Shown one piece after another: positions 8,289 through 17,499 of a DNA stretch of 64,000 bases. A program made the translations under genes and the position numbers. Numbering within the stretch: position 1 is the stretch's first letter; each line of letters starts with the position of its first letter. The notes below the pieces were generated by a model. The model had not been told where the DNA came from, did not search any database, and worked only from the letters and a program-made list of their open reading frames with translations. The stretch is from Paenibacillus sp. YPG26 (lineage in GTDB: Bacteria > Bacillota > Bacilli > Paenibacillales > Paenibacillaceae). The stretch is from NCBI RefSeq assembly GCF_023704175.1, contig NZ_CP084530.1, positions 1,104,501 to 1,168,500 of the forward strand, read 5' to 3'.

Positions 8289-9503
8289 ATGAATGTAAAT
8301 CCAGGTCTGAGATCAGAGCAGGAAGCTGGCAAATCGATGAACTCGTACTTGGCACCGCTGGTGCGGGAGATCCAGCCATCGGGTATTCGGAGATTTTTCG
8401 ATTTAGCAAGCGGCAACAAAGACATTATTACGCTGGGTGTGGGGGAACCGGACTTTATCACCCCGTGGCATGTCCGGGAAGCCACCGTACATTCCCTGGA
8501 GAGGGGTTATACCAGCTATACATCGAACTCTGGAACGCCAGAACTCCGTGAGGCGATTGGGCAGTACTTATACGATAGCTTTCAAGTGGCTTATGAGCCC
8601 TCGAATCAAATACTGGTAACCGTCGGGGGAAGTGAAGCCATCGACTTGGCTCTCCGGGCATTGATATCGCCCGGCGATGAAGTGCTGGTTCCGGCTCCAT
8701 GTTATCTTCCCTATTCTCCGCTCACCTCAATTGCAGGAGGGGTTCCAGTAGAGATCGGGACCTACGCCAAAGATAACTTCAAGTTAACCGCGGAGAATCT
8801 CTTAGCCAAGATAACACCTAAATCTAAGGTGCTGGTATTGAACTATCCAAGCAATCCGACGGGCGCCATTATGACTTATGAAGATTGGCTGCCGATCGCC
8901 AAGGTTGCGGAGGAGCATGATCTTATCGTTATTTCCGATGAGATCTATGCGGAACTTACCTACGATCAGAAGCATGTAAGCTTCGCCTCTATTCCTGGGA
9001 TGAAGGACCGGACTATACTGGTTAGCGGATTCTCCAAAGCTTTTGCCATGACCGGCTGGCGGATGGGTTATGTATGCGGTCATCCCGATTTGATCTATGC
9101 TATGCTCAAGATCCATCAATATACTGTCATGTGTGCTCCGATTATGGGACAGGTGGCTGCGCTTGAAGCCCTTACGAATGGAATTGAGGAAAAGGATCGG
9201 ATGGTTGATTCTTACAATCAGCGGCGTAGGCTCGTCGTTAAAGGACTGCGCGACATTGGGCTCGACTGTCATGAGCCTCAAGGCGCCTTTTATGCCTTTC
9301 CAAGTGTAGAGTCCACAGGTCTGTCATCGGATGAATTCGCGCAGAGACTGCTGGTTGAAGCCAAGGTAGCCGCAGTTCCAGGGAATGTCTTCGGCCTCGG
9401 TGGGGAAGGGTTCCTTAGATGCTCTTATGCAACCTCTGTTGCCAATCTAACGGAAGCAATCAGCCGGATGGGTGATTTCGTCAATAAGCTGAAGCAGGGC
9501 TGA
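8289..9503 (+). CDS. Class I PLP aminotransferase (YugH-like)
   Basis: 404 residues, fold-type I. Visible motifs are NYPSNPTG (substrate and cofactor pocket), SDEIYAELTYD (PLP ring Asp/Tyr) and SGFSKAFAMTGWRMGY, with the Schiff-base Lys. It resembles aspartate/alanine/aromatic aminotransferases of the YugH/PatA group; the amino donor cannot be decided. ATG start after AAGGAAG. It is probably cotranscribed with the Lrp-type regulator. Confidence 0.92.
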   Translation: MNVNPGLRSEQEAGKSMNSYLAPLVREIQPSGIRRFFDLASGNKDIITLGVGEPDFITPWHVREATVHSLERGYTSYTSNSGTPELREAIGQYLYDSFQVAYEPSNQILVTVGGSEAIDLALRALISPGDEVLVPAPCYLPYSPLTSIAGGVPVEIGTYAKDNFKLTAENLLAKITPKSKVLVLNYPSNPTGAIMTYEDWLPIAKVAEEHDLIVISDEIYAELTYDQKHVSFASIPGMKDRTILVSGFSKAFAMTGWRMGYVCGHPDLIYAMLKIHQYTVMCAPIMGQVAALEALTNGIEEKDRMVDSYNQRRRLVVKGLRDIGLDCHEPQGAFYAFPSVESTGLSSDEFAQRLLVEAKVAAVPGNVFGLGGEGFLRCSYATSVANLTEAISRMGDFVNKLKQG

Positions 9504-9527
9504 TTTAACAGAAATTTCATTTTTTAA

Positions 9528-9557
9528 TTGATTACTGGTTGATTAAAGTGGTATAAT
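9528..9557 (+). promoter_or_regulatory. Candidate sigma-A promoter for the Spo0E-like gene
   Basis: TTGATT, 18 bp, TATAAT, about 90 bp before the start codon. Confidence 0.5.
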
Positions 9558-9644
9558 TTCTTTTTGGGAGAACTGTTTAAGTTTCATCCTCATTATGTTA
9601 AGAGGAAGCTTAAGAGATTTCTAGTATTCAAGGAGGGATTGCGA

Positions 9645-9911
9645 ATGAGAAGCGGAGATTACAGCCTGTCTAATCAAACGGGTTACTGCGTTGCCGAAGA
9701 ACACAAATCAGAACAGTGGACATCGAAAGAGAATCCTCTTGCTTCAACATCCATTTCCAAATCCTTGGAAGATGAAATTCTGATTCTTCGTAACCGAATG
9801 GAGAGACTCTTCCTACAAGAACAATCATTCACCTCCGATATCGTAGTCGAGATTAGCAGTCTGCTGGATCTTAAGATTAACGAATTTATGAAGAATAACA
9901 AGAAATACTAA
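9645..9911 (+). CDS. Spo0E-like aspartyl-phosphate phosphatase
   Basis: 88 residues. The C-terminal half (SLEDEILILRNRMERLF ... SSLLDLKINEFMKN) follows the Spo0E family pattern of two antiparallel helices with the S-x-x-L-D signature. Family members dephosphorylate Spo0A~P and delay sporulation. The N-terminal ~40 residues are not conserved-looking. The start was placed at the ATG behind AAGGAGG; a longer frame from 9564 has no comparable site. The copy in the inverted arm is intact and identical. Confidence 0.8.
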   Translation: MRSGDYSLSNQTGYCVAEEHKSEQWTSKENPLASTSISKSLEDEILILRNRMERLFLQEQSFTSDIVVEISSLLDLKINEFMKNNKKY

Positions 9912-9925
9912 CATAGAGTTTAGTT

Positions 9926-9957
9926 AAAGGAGATCCTCCAAGGGGGTCTCCTTTTTT
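9926..9957 (+). terminator. Intrinsic terminator
   Basis: AAAGGAGA..CC and GG..TCTCCTTT pair, followed by a six-T run, after the Spo0E-like gene. Confidence 0.7.
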
Positions 9958-9996
9958 GGGAGTATGGCCAAATATTATAGAGGAGGCATAAGGATT

Positions 9997-10563
9997 ATGT
10001 CTATTTATACACGTACAGGAGATGAAGGCAAGACGTCCGTCATTGGTGCCAGAGTGATGAAGGATGACGAGCGTATTGAAGCATATGGAACCATCGATGA
10101 GTTGAATTCTTTCGTAGGGCAAGCGATTAGCCAGGCGGACCCTGAGAAATTTGCGGACTTGTCTCTGCATCTGCTTCAAATTCAGCATGAGCTGTTCGAC
10201 TGCGGATCGGATCTGGCCTTTGTGAAGTTAAATGAGTCCCGTTATAAGGTAAGCGCGTCTATGGTGGAGCAATTAGAACAGTGGATAGACACCTATGAAC
10301 AGGAGAATCCGAAGCTGGAGAAGTTCATCCTGCCTGGAGGCACAGCGCTAGCCTCTACATTGCATATTTGCCGGACGGTCTGCCGCCGTGCCGAGCGCCG
10401 GACAGTCTCGCTTGGAGCGAAGCTGGATATTAATCCGGATGTACTTAGATACCTGAACCGTCTGTCCGATTTCTTCTTTGCTGTTGCCAGAACTGCTAAT
10501 GCGAGAGCGAAGCTGGCCGATATAGAATATGAGCGCAGTGCAAAGGTGTTCCGTAACCGATGA
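9997..10563 (+). CDS. PduO-type cob(I)alamin adenosyltransferase
   Basis: 188 residues. It transfers the adenosyl group from ATP to cob(I)alamin. The N-terminal ATP-binding segment YTRTGDEGKTSVIG and the RRAERRTV/NRLSDFFF region are the PduO-type signatures, forming a helical bundle active as a trimer. The start is the ATG behind AGGAGG rather than the upstream ATG at 9964. It overlaps the next gene by 4 nt (ATGA), implying coupling. Confidence 0.93.
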   Translation: MSIYTRTGDEGKTSVIGARVMKDDERIEAYGTIDELNSFVGQAISQADPEKFADLSLHLLQIQHELFDCGSDLAFVKLNESRYKVSASMVEQLEQWIDTYEQENPKLEKFILPGGTALASTLHICRTVCRRAERRTVSLGAKLDINPDVLRYLNRLSDFFFAVARTANARAKLADIEYERSAKVFRNR

Positions 10564-11522
10564 CAGCCTATTATGATCCGATTGAATACAAGGTACAAGA
10601 GGAAGACAGCGGTATGCTGCTGAAGACGGTCCTCCAGCGGAGGGTGGGTATCTCCCGCAAGCTTCTATCCAAGATCAAGCTGACAGAACAAGGCATTATG
10701 CTCAATGGAGAGAGGGTCTACATCAGTGTCAAGGTGAAGCAGGGAGATCAGGTCGCTATCCGGCTGGAGCAGGAAGAGTCGGAGGATATATTGCCGCAGC
10801 CCATTCCATTTGAAATCTTGTATGAGGATGATGCCCTGCTGGTCGTAAATAAAGAACCTGGAATTATCGTACACCCGACCCATGGTCATTATACGGGGAC
10901 ACTCGCGAACGGGGTGGTTCATTATTGGAAGGAACGCGGGGAGAGGTTCCGGTTTCGCCCTATACATAGGCTTGATCAGGAGACGAGCGGTGTGCTTGCC
11001 ATTGCCAAGAACGCCTATGTTCACCAGCATATATCTGAACAGCTGATTGCAGGACAGGTCAACAAACGGTACAAGGCGCTAGTTCACGGAGCCCCTTCTT
11101 CAGAAGAAGGAACTATAGACGGGCCAATTGACCGGGACCCGGACGAACCTCATCGCCGTATTGTAACACCTGATGGATATCCCGCTTTGACCTTCTACAG
11201 AATCGTAGAGAGATTTGGGGGTGCATCCTTAGTGGACATCCGACTGGGAACAGGGAGAACTCATCAGATTCGTGTCCATATGACCTCTGTGGGCTGTCCG
11301 CTCATTGGGGACAAGATGTATACTCATCCCGTCGGATCTGACAGGCCTATAGATCAGAAGGAGCGTGTAGACGAGCTGAATCTCCTGATTAGCCGTCAGG
11401 CGCTCCATGCGGCAGAACTGGGGCTTCGTCATCCACTCACGGGGGAGGAGCTGCGCTTTGAAGCTCCTTTTCCTGAAGATATGAATAGACTAAGAGAATA
11501 CTTGCTAACCGACTATCACTAA
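10560..11522 (+). CDS. RluA/RluD-family RNA pseudouridine synthase
   Basis: 320 residues. An N-terminal S4-like RNA-binding domain (about 15-75) is followed by the catalytic domain with HRLDQETSG, whose Asp near residue 139 is the nucleophile, and GRTHQIRVH. It isomerises uridine in rRNA or tRNA; the target site is not readable. It overlaps the adenosyltransferase gene by 4 nt and precedes the ArsC/Spx-fold gene by 13 nt. Confidence 0.93.
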   Translation: MTAYYDPIEYKVQEEDSGMLLKTVLQRRVGISRKLLSKIKLTEQGIMLNGERVYISVKVKQGDQVAIRLEQEESEDILPQPIPFEILYEDDALLVVNKEPGIIVHPTHGHYTGTLANGVVHYWKERGERFRFRPIHRLDQETSGVLAIAKNAYVHQHISEQLIAGQVNKRYKALVHGAPSSEEGTIDGPIDRDPDEPHRRIVTPDGYPALTFYRIVERFGGASLVDIRLGTGRTHQIRVHMTSVGCPLIGDKMYTHPVGSDRPIDQKERVDELNLLISRQALHAAELGLRHPLTGEELRFEAPFPEDMNRLREYLLTDYH

Positions 11523-11535
11523 CTGGAGGCTCACG

Positions 11536-11901
11536 ATGAGTGAACTAATCGTATACCAATATTCGAAATGCGGAACCTGCCGCAATGCGGTCAAATCCCT
11601 ACAAGCCAAGGGACATCAGCTTGAGTTAAAACCTGTGTTTGAGGCCCCGCCTAGTAAGACCGAGCTTGAGAATTTGATTAATCTTAGCGGAATTGAGCTC
11701 AAAAAGTTTTTTAATACAAGTGGTGAGGTCTATAAAGAGATGGGATTGAAGGACAAGCTTGCAGGGATGTCCCGCGAGGAGCAGATCGAGCTGCTTGCTT
11801 CTAATGGCCGGCTTATCAAGAGACCCATTGTAACTGACGGGAAGACAGTAACTGTAGGCTTCAAGGAAGAGATGTTCGAGCAAGCATGGGGAAATCATTA
11901 G
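11536..11901 (+). CDS. ArsC/Spx-family protein (YusI-like)
   Basis: 121 residues, thioredoxin-like ArsC fold. CGTC at 12-15 is a CxxC redox pair as in Spx/YusI, and KRPIVTDG is the conserved ArsC-family loop. It could be a thiol reductase or an Spx-like regulator; the YusI group has no settled role. ATG behind TGGAGG. Confidence 0.85.
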   Translation: MSELIVYQYSKCGTCRNAVKSLQAKGHQLELKPVFEAPPSKTELENLINLSGIELKKFFNTSGEVYKEMGLKDKLAGMSREEQIELLASNGRLIKRPIVTDGKTVTVGFKEEMFEQAWGNH

Positions 11902-11990
11902 TAATCGAAGGCGTGCTGCTCTTATGATATACTAGAGTATATACAACTGGATGCGGATGTGCTCCAGGAATGAACGAAGGAGAGAGAACG

Positions 11991-12878
11991 TTGACGACTA
12001 CAAATAAAGAGACTTTATTGCTGGTAGATGGAATGGCGCTGATGTTCCGGGCCTTTTACGCTTCTGCGGCCAGCGGCTACATCCGGCGAACCAAGGCGGG
12101 TCTCCCTACGAATGCGATATATGGCTTTATGCGCTATTTCTGGGATGCGGTTGAGAAATTCTCCCCTTCCCATGTAGCCTGCTGCTGGGATCTGGGAAGC
12201 AAGACGTTCCGCACCGAGCAATTCGCAGCCTACAAAGGGAACCGCTCGGAAGCACCCGATGATCTGATTCCCCAGTTCGCGGTGATTCTTGAAGTCATGG
12301 ACAGTCTGGGTATCCCTAACATTAGCGCGCCAGGTTACGAGGCCGATGATTGCATCGGTACCCTGGCTTCTATTTACTGCCAGGACATGAATGTCCTCGT
12401 ACTGACCGGAGACCACGATATGCTGCAGCTGGTCAATGATTGCACTAGCGTCATCATTATGAAGAAAGGCCATGGGAACTACATGGTCTATACCCCGGAC
12501 AGCCTGATGGAAGAGAAGCAGCTGCTCCCGCGCCAGATTATTGATGTGAAGGCGCTTATGGGCGACCCGAGCGATAACTATCCGGGAGTACGCGGAATTG
12601 GCGAGAAGACAGCGGTGAAGCTCGTTCAGGAGTACCATGATGTCGAAGGGATTCTTGCCAATCTGGAGGAGCTCTCCAAAGGCGTCCGGACCAAAATCGA
12701 AACAGATCTGGACATGCTTCACCTGTCCCGTCAGCTCGCGACTATCAAGTGTGATGTCGAGTTGGCGTGTCAGATTGACGAATGCCGGCTTGAGCTGAAT
12801 CATGCTCAGATTGCTTCCAAATTTGAGGAGCTTGAAATGAAAAGTATATGCGCATGGATGGGAGTTGCCGTAGTATAG
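11991..12878 (+). CDS. 5'-3' exonuclease (PolA N-domain / YpcP type)
   Basis: 295 residues from a TTG start behind AAGGAG; an ATG 21 nt upstream is possible but poorly placed. It has the FEN-type fold: LLVDGMALMFRAFYA, the acidic metal cluster in GYEADDCIGT and TGDHDML, and the helix-hairpin-helix GDPSDNYPGVRGIGEKTA. This matches free-standing 5'-3' exonucleases that process RNA primers and flaps. The inverted arm holds an identical intact copy that is probably artefactual. Confidence 0.92.
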   Translation: MTTTNKETLLLVDGMALMFRAFYASAASGYIRRTKAGLPTNAIYGFMRYFWDAVEKFSPSHVACCWDLGSKTFRTEQFAAYKGNRSEAPDDLIPQFAVILEVMDSLGIPNISAPGYEADDCIGTLASIYCQDMNVLVLTGDHDMLQLVNDCTSVIIMKKGHGNYMVYTPDSLMEEKQLLPRQIIDVKALMGDPSDNYPGVRGIGEKTAVKLVQEYHDVEGILANLEELSKGVRTKIETDLDMLHLSRQLATIKCDVELACQIDECRLELNHAQIASKFEELEMKSICAWMGVAVV

Positions 12879-13985
12879 ATGAAGAAGGATAACAAGAACT
12901 GGACTTATCTGTTAAAAAGAATAATGCTGGCCATTGCAGCGGTGCTGCTGCTGACTTCTGGAACGCTGAATCCACTCACCGCTGAAGCGAAGCCAGGCAT
13001 CAAGGCCTCTTCAAGCAAGGTGAAAGTTGGAAGCAAGACCTTCACGGTTCAAATGGTCTCCATTCCTAAAGGTACCCCGGTTACGCTCGGACTTGCGAAG
13101 CGTCAAGTGGGACAAGTGGAGGCATTCACCTCCATTGTGAAGAATTATCATGCCCAGGCTGCGATCAACGGAGCATTCTTCAACGCCTACGGGGGTCCTA
13201 CAGATCCCTATGGTACCTTCATTATTGAAGGGCGGTTAGCCCATTTCGGAGGATATGGGACAACGATTGGCTTCTTGAAGGATGGGACTGCCGTGATGGC
13301 TCCCCTGCGCAACTCGCTAACAGGTACGGTTACGAGTGACAAGGGCAGCTCCATGGGCTGGTATGCGGTATTTCTGAACCGCACTCCCGCCAATGGGGCC
13401 AGCACCATTATCAAGTATACGCCCGATCGCGGGAGCCGGGTCGGATTCAGCGGCGGTACTGCCGTAACCATTGTAAATGGTGTAGTGACGAAGAAAGCAG
13501 TCAATGCGAATAGTCTGATTCCCAAAGACGGTTATGTGCTTGTTTTTACCGGGAATGAGAAGAAGAGCTCGGACCGCTTCGTTGTTGGATACAAAGTTCA
13601 GGAGAAGCTGGTCTACAAAGACGATAAGGGAAAAGCGATCCCTTGGGAGAATGTGGTCACAGCGGTAGGGGCAGGTCCGCGGCTCGTGCAGGATGGCAAG
13701 GTGAAGCTGAACGCCAAGGCAGAAGGGTTCAATGACCCGAAGATTCTGTCGAGCTCTGCAGCCCGCAGCGGGATTGCCATTATGCCCGACGGCTCGATTC
13801 TGTTAGCTACGGTATCCGGGGCAACCATGCAGCAGTGGGCAGGTATCATGAAGGCGCTTGGTGCGAAGCAGGCGATGAATCTGGATGGCGGAGCTTCATC
13901 AGCCTTGTATGCCAATGGCAAAGTCCTCACGCAGGCAGGGCGCCCGCTTAGCAATGTGCTGGTATTCGGCAGCAATGTGAAATAA
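12879..13985 (+). CDS. Secreted phosphodiester glycosidase (NAGPA domain)
   Basis: 368 residues. An N-terminal signal or anchor helix (IMLAIAAVLLLTSG) is followed by a NAGPA domain with AAINGAFFNAYGGPTDPYG and, near the end, MNLDGGASSALYANG. The family hydrolyses phosphodiester-linked sugars; in spore formers, members act on the cell wall or exopolysaccharide. The ATG directly abuts the exonuclease stop codon, so translation is probably coupled. Confidence 0.88.
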   Translation: MKKDNKNWTYLLKRIMLAIAAVLLLTSGTLNPLTAEAKPGIKASSSKVKVGSKTFTVQMVSIPKGTPVTLGLAKRQVGQVEAFTSIVKNYHAQAAINGAFFNAYGGPTDPYGTFIIEGRLAHFGGYGTTIGFLKDGTAVMAPLRNSLTGTVTSDKGSSMGWYAVFLNRTPANGASTIIKYTPDRGSRVGFSGGTAVTIVNGVVTKKAVNANSLIPKDGYVLVFTGNEKKSSDRFVVGYKVQEKLVYKDDKGKAIPWENVVTAVGAGPRLVQDGKVKLNAKAEGFNDPKILSSSAARSGIAIMPDGSILLATVSGATMQQWAGIMKALGAKQAMNLDGGASSALYANGKVLTQAGRPLSNVLVFGSNVK

Positions 13986-14002
13986 ATCTTTGCAGTAATC
14001 AG

Positions 14003-14034
14003 AAACCCTCTCCCGGTTGCCGGAAGAGGGTTTG
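14003..14034. terminator. Bidirectional terminator
   Basis: AAACCCTCTCCCGG pairs with its near-complement around a 3-nt loop, between the convergent NAGPA gene and pgpA. Confidence 0.75.
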
Positions 14035-14036
14035 TT

Positions 14037-14591
14037 TTATTTTGCCTCATTGACAGATTCTTCGCCCTTCTCAAGCTCGCGCTCAGCCTGCTTGCGGTGG
14101 GCAATCCGGCTGCTTGCCGATGCGGCTATCGCACCCACAATATCGTCGAGGAAGGTATGAACCGGACCCAGGCTTTTATCATTCAATCGTTCGAGTATAC
14201 CCGGCTTCAGCTTATCTACGTAACCATAGTTCGTGAATCCAATACTTCCATATACATTGACGATCGAGAAGGCAAGAATCTCATCGACCCCATACAGCCC
14301 TTCATCATTCGAGATCATCTCCTGCAGCTCAGGGATAAGAAGCTCCTGCTCAGCGAGAATATCCAGCTGGATTCCGGTTAATACGGCATTCTGAACCTCT
14401 CTCTTGGTAAGCACCTGCTCCACATTGTGGATGCACTCCTCCATTGTCAGATCAGGATAGTACTTCTGCTGAAGCAGCATAACAAGCTCGGCAATCTCCG
14501 GAATTTTGACTCCGCGCTTATGAAGCCATTCTTTGGTCGCATCGGCTACCTTTTTGCTGTTCAAGCTGTATGGAATTTTCGCTTTGTCCAT
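14037..14591 (-). CDS. Phosphatidylglycerophosphatase A family (YutG-like)
   Basis: 184 residues of the PgpA/YutG family, which dephosphorylates phosphatidylglycerol phosphate in phospholipid synthesis. Segments FTNYGYVDKLKPG and HTFLDDIVGAIAA are family-typical. Unlike proteobacterial PgpA, no clear membrane helices are seen. The ATG GAC start behind GAGGTGAAGG was chosen over an upstream ATG ten codons earlier. Confidence 0.8.
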   Translation of the reverse strand: MDKAKIPYSLNSKKVADATKEWLHKRGVKIPEIAELVMLLQQKYYPDLTMEECIHNVEQVLTKREVQNAVLTGIQLDILAEQELLIPELQEMISNDEGLYGVDEILAFSIVNVYGSIGFTNYGYVDKLKPGILERLNDKSLGPVHTFLDDIVGAIAASASSRIAHRKQAERELEKGEESVNEAK

Positions 14592-14740
14592 GACCTTCAC
14601 CTCAACTCCTAACATATTCATGCTGGTCTTGATATGTGCAGTGTGTCCACTTCCTCGAAATAATAGTTATTTTTTGAAAGAGGGCTCGTATATATAGTAA
14701 TACAAACCACAGAAAATTGTTAGGGAGGCACAAAGGACCT

Positions 14741-15817
14741 ATGAAATCTTTTTCAAGGGTAAAACCTACAGCAGCAGCCGGCTTACTCGCTATCCCTTTG
14801 TTGTTATCAGGGTGTGGAATCTTCGGTTCACAGGATGCAGCTCAGATTGACCCGCCACCGGCGGATATAGAATCTCAAATGCTGCAGACCGCAGATCAAG
14901 CGAACCAGACAAGCTCCTCCGGGAAGACAAGCAAGGTGAATACGAATCAGGCTACAGTCTATCTGAAAAATGAGCAGGGACTGCTCGCACCTGTATCCTT
15001 GAATCTGCCGCAAGGCAGTAAGGAAGGGAAGCTGAACCAGCTCATGGAGTCCCTCGTACAGGATGGAACCTACGCTTCGGTCATTCCTCAAGGCTTCCAG
15101 GGCGTTCTTCCCAAAGGAACACAGGTTACCCATGTATCTGTGGATAAGAAGCAAAAGCTGGCCGTAGTGGAGTTCACCAAGCCTTTCAATAACTACGATG
15201 TTAAGGATGAGCGCAAGATCATGGAGGCTGTAACCTGGACTTTAACGGGCAGCTCTGATGTTCAGAACGTTCAATTGTGGGTGGACGGGCAGAAGCTGAA
15301 TGAAATGCCGGTGGGCCACCTGCCGCTGAGTCAGCCGCTGAATCGGACTGTTGGAATTAATCTGGAGCTTACCCCAGGTGTCAATGTCTCTCAGACAAGT
15401 CCGGTTACCGTATATTTTGCCTCGTCCACCCAGAGCGGAGTCCCTTATTTCGTACCTGTGACCCGGTTGGTCCCTGCAGGAGAAGATTCGGTAAAGGCTG
15501 CTCTCGCTCAACTGATGGAAGGCCCTGTTCAGGGTCATGGGCTTCAGCAGGTGTTAACTTCAAATACCACACTTGAGCAGGTAGAGACGGCTAAGGACGG
15601 TGTGGTTACCGTCTCGCTGAAGGATGACATGTTCGAGCCTGGGGAGAAGGTTCCGGCGCAGCTTCTTCAGTCTCTGGTGCTGACCGTAACCGAGAATACC
15701 CCGAGTGACAAAGTGCGCATCTGGATGAATGGAAGTAAAGACGTCGTTGGAGACGACAACCAGAAATACAGTGAGCCCGTATCCCGTCCTGAGGCGCTCA
15801 ATCCTATTCCTATCTAA
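14741..15817 (+). CDS. gerM: GerM-like sporulation/germination lipoprotein
   Basis: 358 residues. A lipobox (LLLSGC, Cys 25) is followed by two GerMN domains of about 110 residues each, starting near VYLKNEQGLLAPVSLNL and VYFASSTQSGVPYFVPV. In Bacillus, GerM is needed for sporulation and germination and belongs to the mother-cell/forespore channel machinery. Here it directly precedes rph, as in B. subtilis (gerM-rph-ysnA), which supports the name. ATG with AAAGGA a few nt upstream. Confidence 0.9.
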   Translation: MKSFSRVKPTAAAGLLAIPLLLSGCGIFGSQDAAQIDPPPADIESQMLQTADQANQTSSSGKTSKVNTNQATVYLKNEQGLLAPVSLNLPQGSKEGKLNQLMESLVQDGTYASVIPQGFQGVLPKGTQVTHVSVDKKQKLAVVEFTKPFNNYDVKDERKIMEAVTWTLTGSSDVQNVQLWVDGQKLNEMPVGHLPLSQPLNRTVGINLELTPGVNVSQTSPVTVYFASSTQSGVPYFVPVTRLVPAGEDSVKAALAQLMEGPVQGHGLQQVLTSNTTLEQVETAKDGVVTVSLKDDMFEPGEKVPAQLLQSLVLTVTENTPSDKVRIWMNGSKDVVGDDNQKYSEPVSRPEALNPIPI

Positions 15818-15825
15818 ATCCCACC

Positions 15826-15854
15826 GGGGCCGACTGCTGAGCGGCTCCCTTTTC
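15826..15854 (+). terminator. Weak terminator-like hairpin between gerM and rph
   Basis: GGGGCCG pairs with CGGCTCCC around a 9-nt loop, followed by TTTTCT. Confidence 0.55.
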
Positions 15855-15950
15855 TATGATAAGGGATTTTCTTCCTAAGGTGCTTTTGAAGCATCTCTTT
15901 GGTAAAATAGGGGAAGCATAGGCAGGATGAAATGTAGGAGGCACATAATA

Positions 15951-16670
15951 ATGAGAATAAGCGGACGATCTGCAGACGAGCGCAGACCCATGAATTTAAC
16001 GGTCAATCCCAATAAATATGCAGAGGGTTCTGTATATATTGAAGTCGGTGACACCAAGGTGCTGTGCACCGCAACGGTAGAAGAGAAGGTTCCCCCGTTC
16101 ATGAAGGGTCAAGGACGCGGGTGGGTAACGGCAGAATATTCGATGCTTCCCCGGGCAACCCAGACAAGAAACCAGCGGGAATCCGCCAGAGGCAAGCTTA
16201 CAGGCAGAACGATGGAGATTCAGCGGCTGATCGGGCGTGCGCTCAGGTCCGTAGTGAATCTTCAAGCGCTTGGAGAGCGGACGGTAATTGTTGACTGTGA
16301 TGTAATTCAGGCGGACGGAGGAACGCGTACCACCTCGATCACAGGGGCTTTCATTGCGATGTCCATTGCCGTGAATAAGCTGACTCAGAAGCATAACCTA
16401 GCCGTATTTCCGGTCACCGATTACTTGGCTTCGGTCAGTGTAGGGGTAGTAGGAAATGAACTACTGCTTGATTTGAATTATGAGGAAGATTCGAAGGCCA
16501 AGGTAGATATGAATGTGGTCATGACAGGTGAAGGCAAATTTGTAGAAATTCAGGGCACCGGTGAGGAAAGCCCTTCTCCCGCGAAGAGATGAACGGGATG
16601 ATGGAGCTCGCTGAGAAGGGAATCCGTGAGATGATCGCCTCAGCAGCAGGAGGTGCTTGGACCGATTGCG
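15951..16670 (+). pseudogene. rph: RNase PH, 3' end cut by palindrome turn-around
   Basis: RNase PH trims tRNA 3' ends by phosphorolysis. The frame opens [13 protein letters not shown] behind TAGGAGG and keeps the family blocks ([29 protein letters not shown]). It ends early at 16592 because one C is missing near 16570; the inverted copy has the full C-run and continues [12 protein letters not shown] second extra C near 16639 follows. With both corrected, the frame runs to EVLGPIA and hits the inverted repeat. Joining to the sequence after 26573 gives a stop overlapping rdgB by ATGA and about 250 residues, the normal length. The gene is very likely intact in the real genome. Confidence 0.9.
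16644..16670. other. 27-nt centre of the giant palindrome
   Basis: These 27 bases are the only sequence between the two 9.9-kb arms. They belong to the rph reading frame (QQEVLGPIA). CTCAG on the left and CTGAG on the right close the stem. Confidence 0.9.
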
Positions 16671-16674
16671 CTGA

Positions 16675-17365
16675 GCGATCATCTCACGGATTCCCTTCTC
16701 AGCGAGCTCCATCATCCCGTTCATCTCTTCGCGGGAGAAGGGGCTTTCCTCACCGGTGCCCTGAATTTCTACAAATTTGCCTTCACCTGTCATGACCACA
16801 TTCATATCTACCTTGGCCTTCGAATCTTCCTCATAATTCAAATCAAGCAGTAGTTCATTTCCTACTACCCTACACTGACCGAAGCCAAGTTAATCGGTGA
16901 CCGGAAATACGGCTAGGTTATGCTTCTGAGTCAGCTTATTCACGGCAATGGACATCGCAATGAAAGCCCCCTGTGATCGAGGTGGTACGCGTTCCTCCGT
17001 CCGCCTGAATTACATCACAGTCAACAATTTACCGTCCGCTCTCCAAGCGCTTGAAGATCACTACGGACCTGAGCGCACGCCCGATCAGCCGCTGAATCTC
17101 CATCGTTCTGCCTGTAAGCTTGCCTCTGGCGGATTCCCGCTGGTTTCTTGTCTGGGTTGCCCGGGGAAGCATCGAATATTCTGCCGTTACCCACCCGCGT
17201 CCTTGACCCCTTCATGAACGGGGGAACCTTCTCTTCTACCGTTGCGGTGCACAGCACCTTGGTGTCACCGACTTCAATATATACAGAACCCTCTGCATAT
17301 TTATTGGGATTGACCGTTAAATTCATGGGTCTGCGCTCGTCTGCAGATCGTCCGCTTATTCTCAT
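16675..17365 (-). pseudogene. Inverted, frameshifted copy of rph
   Basis: Matches 15951-16639 in reverse. It carries several indels, for example CCC for CCCC and TTAA for TAA near 16868-16893, and a loss near 17028. It retains the correct C-run at about 16737 that the left copy lacks, so it helps to correct rph. Confidence 0.9.
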
Positions 17366-17499
17366 TATTATGTGCCTCCTACATTTCATCCTGCCTATGC
17401 TTCCCCTATTTTACCAAAGAGATGCTTCAAAAGCACCTTAGGAAGAAAATCCCTTATCATAGAAAAGGGAGCCGCCTCAGCAGTCGGCCCCGGTGGGAT

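Larger units (their letters stand above)
6748..16643 (+). repeat. Left arm of a 9.9-kb inverted repeat
   Basis: This stretch recurs in reverse complement at 16671-26574. Genes in this arm read correctly from end to end, except for the last ~75 bases before the turn. There, one C is missing in a C-run in rph near 16570 and one C is extra near 16639, and the other arm has the correct base in both places. Confidence 0.97.

Noticed and set aside
16461..16853. Overlapping open frames across the palindrome centre
   Set aside because: They read from one arm into the other and exist only because of the inverted join.
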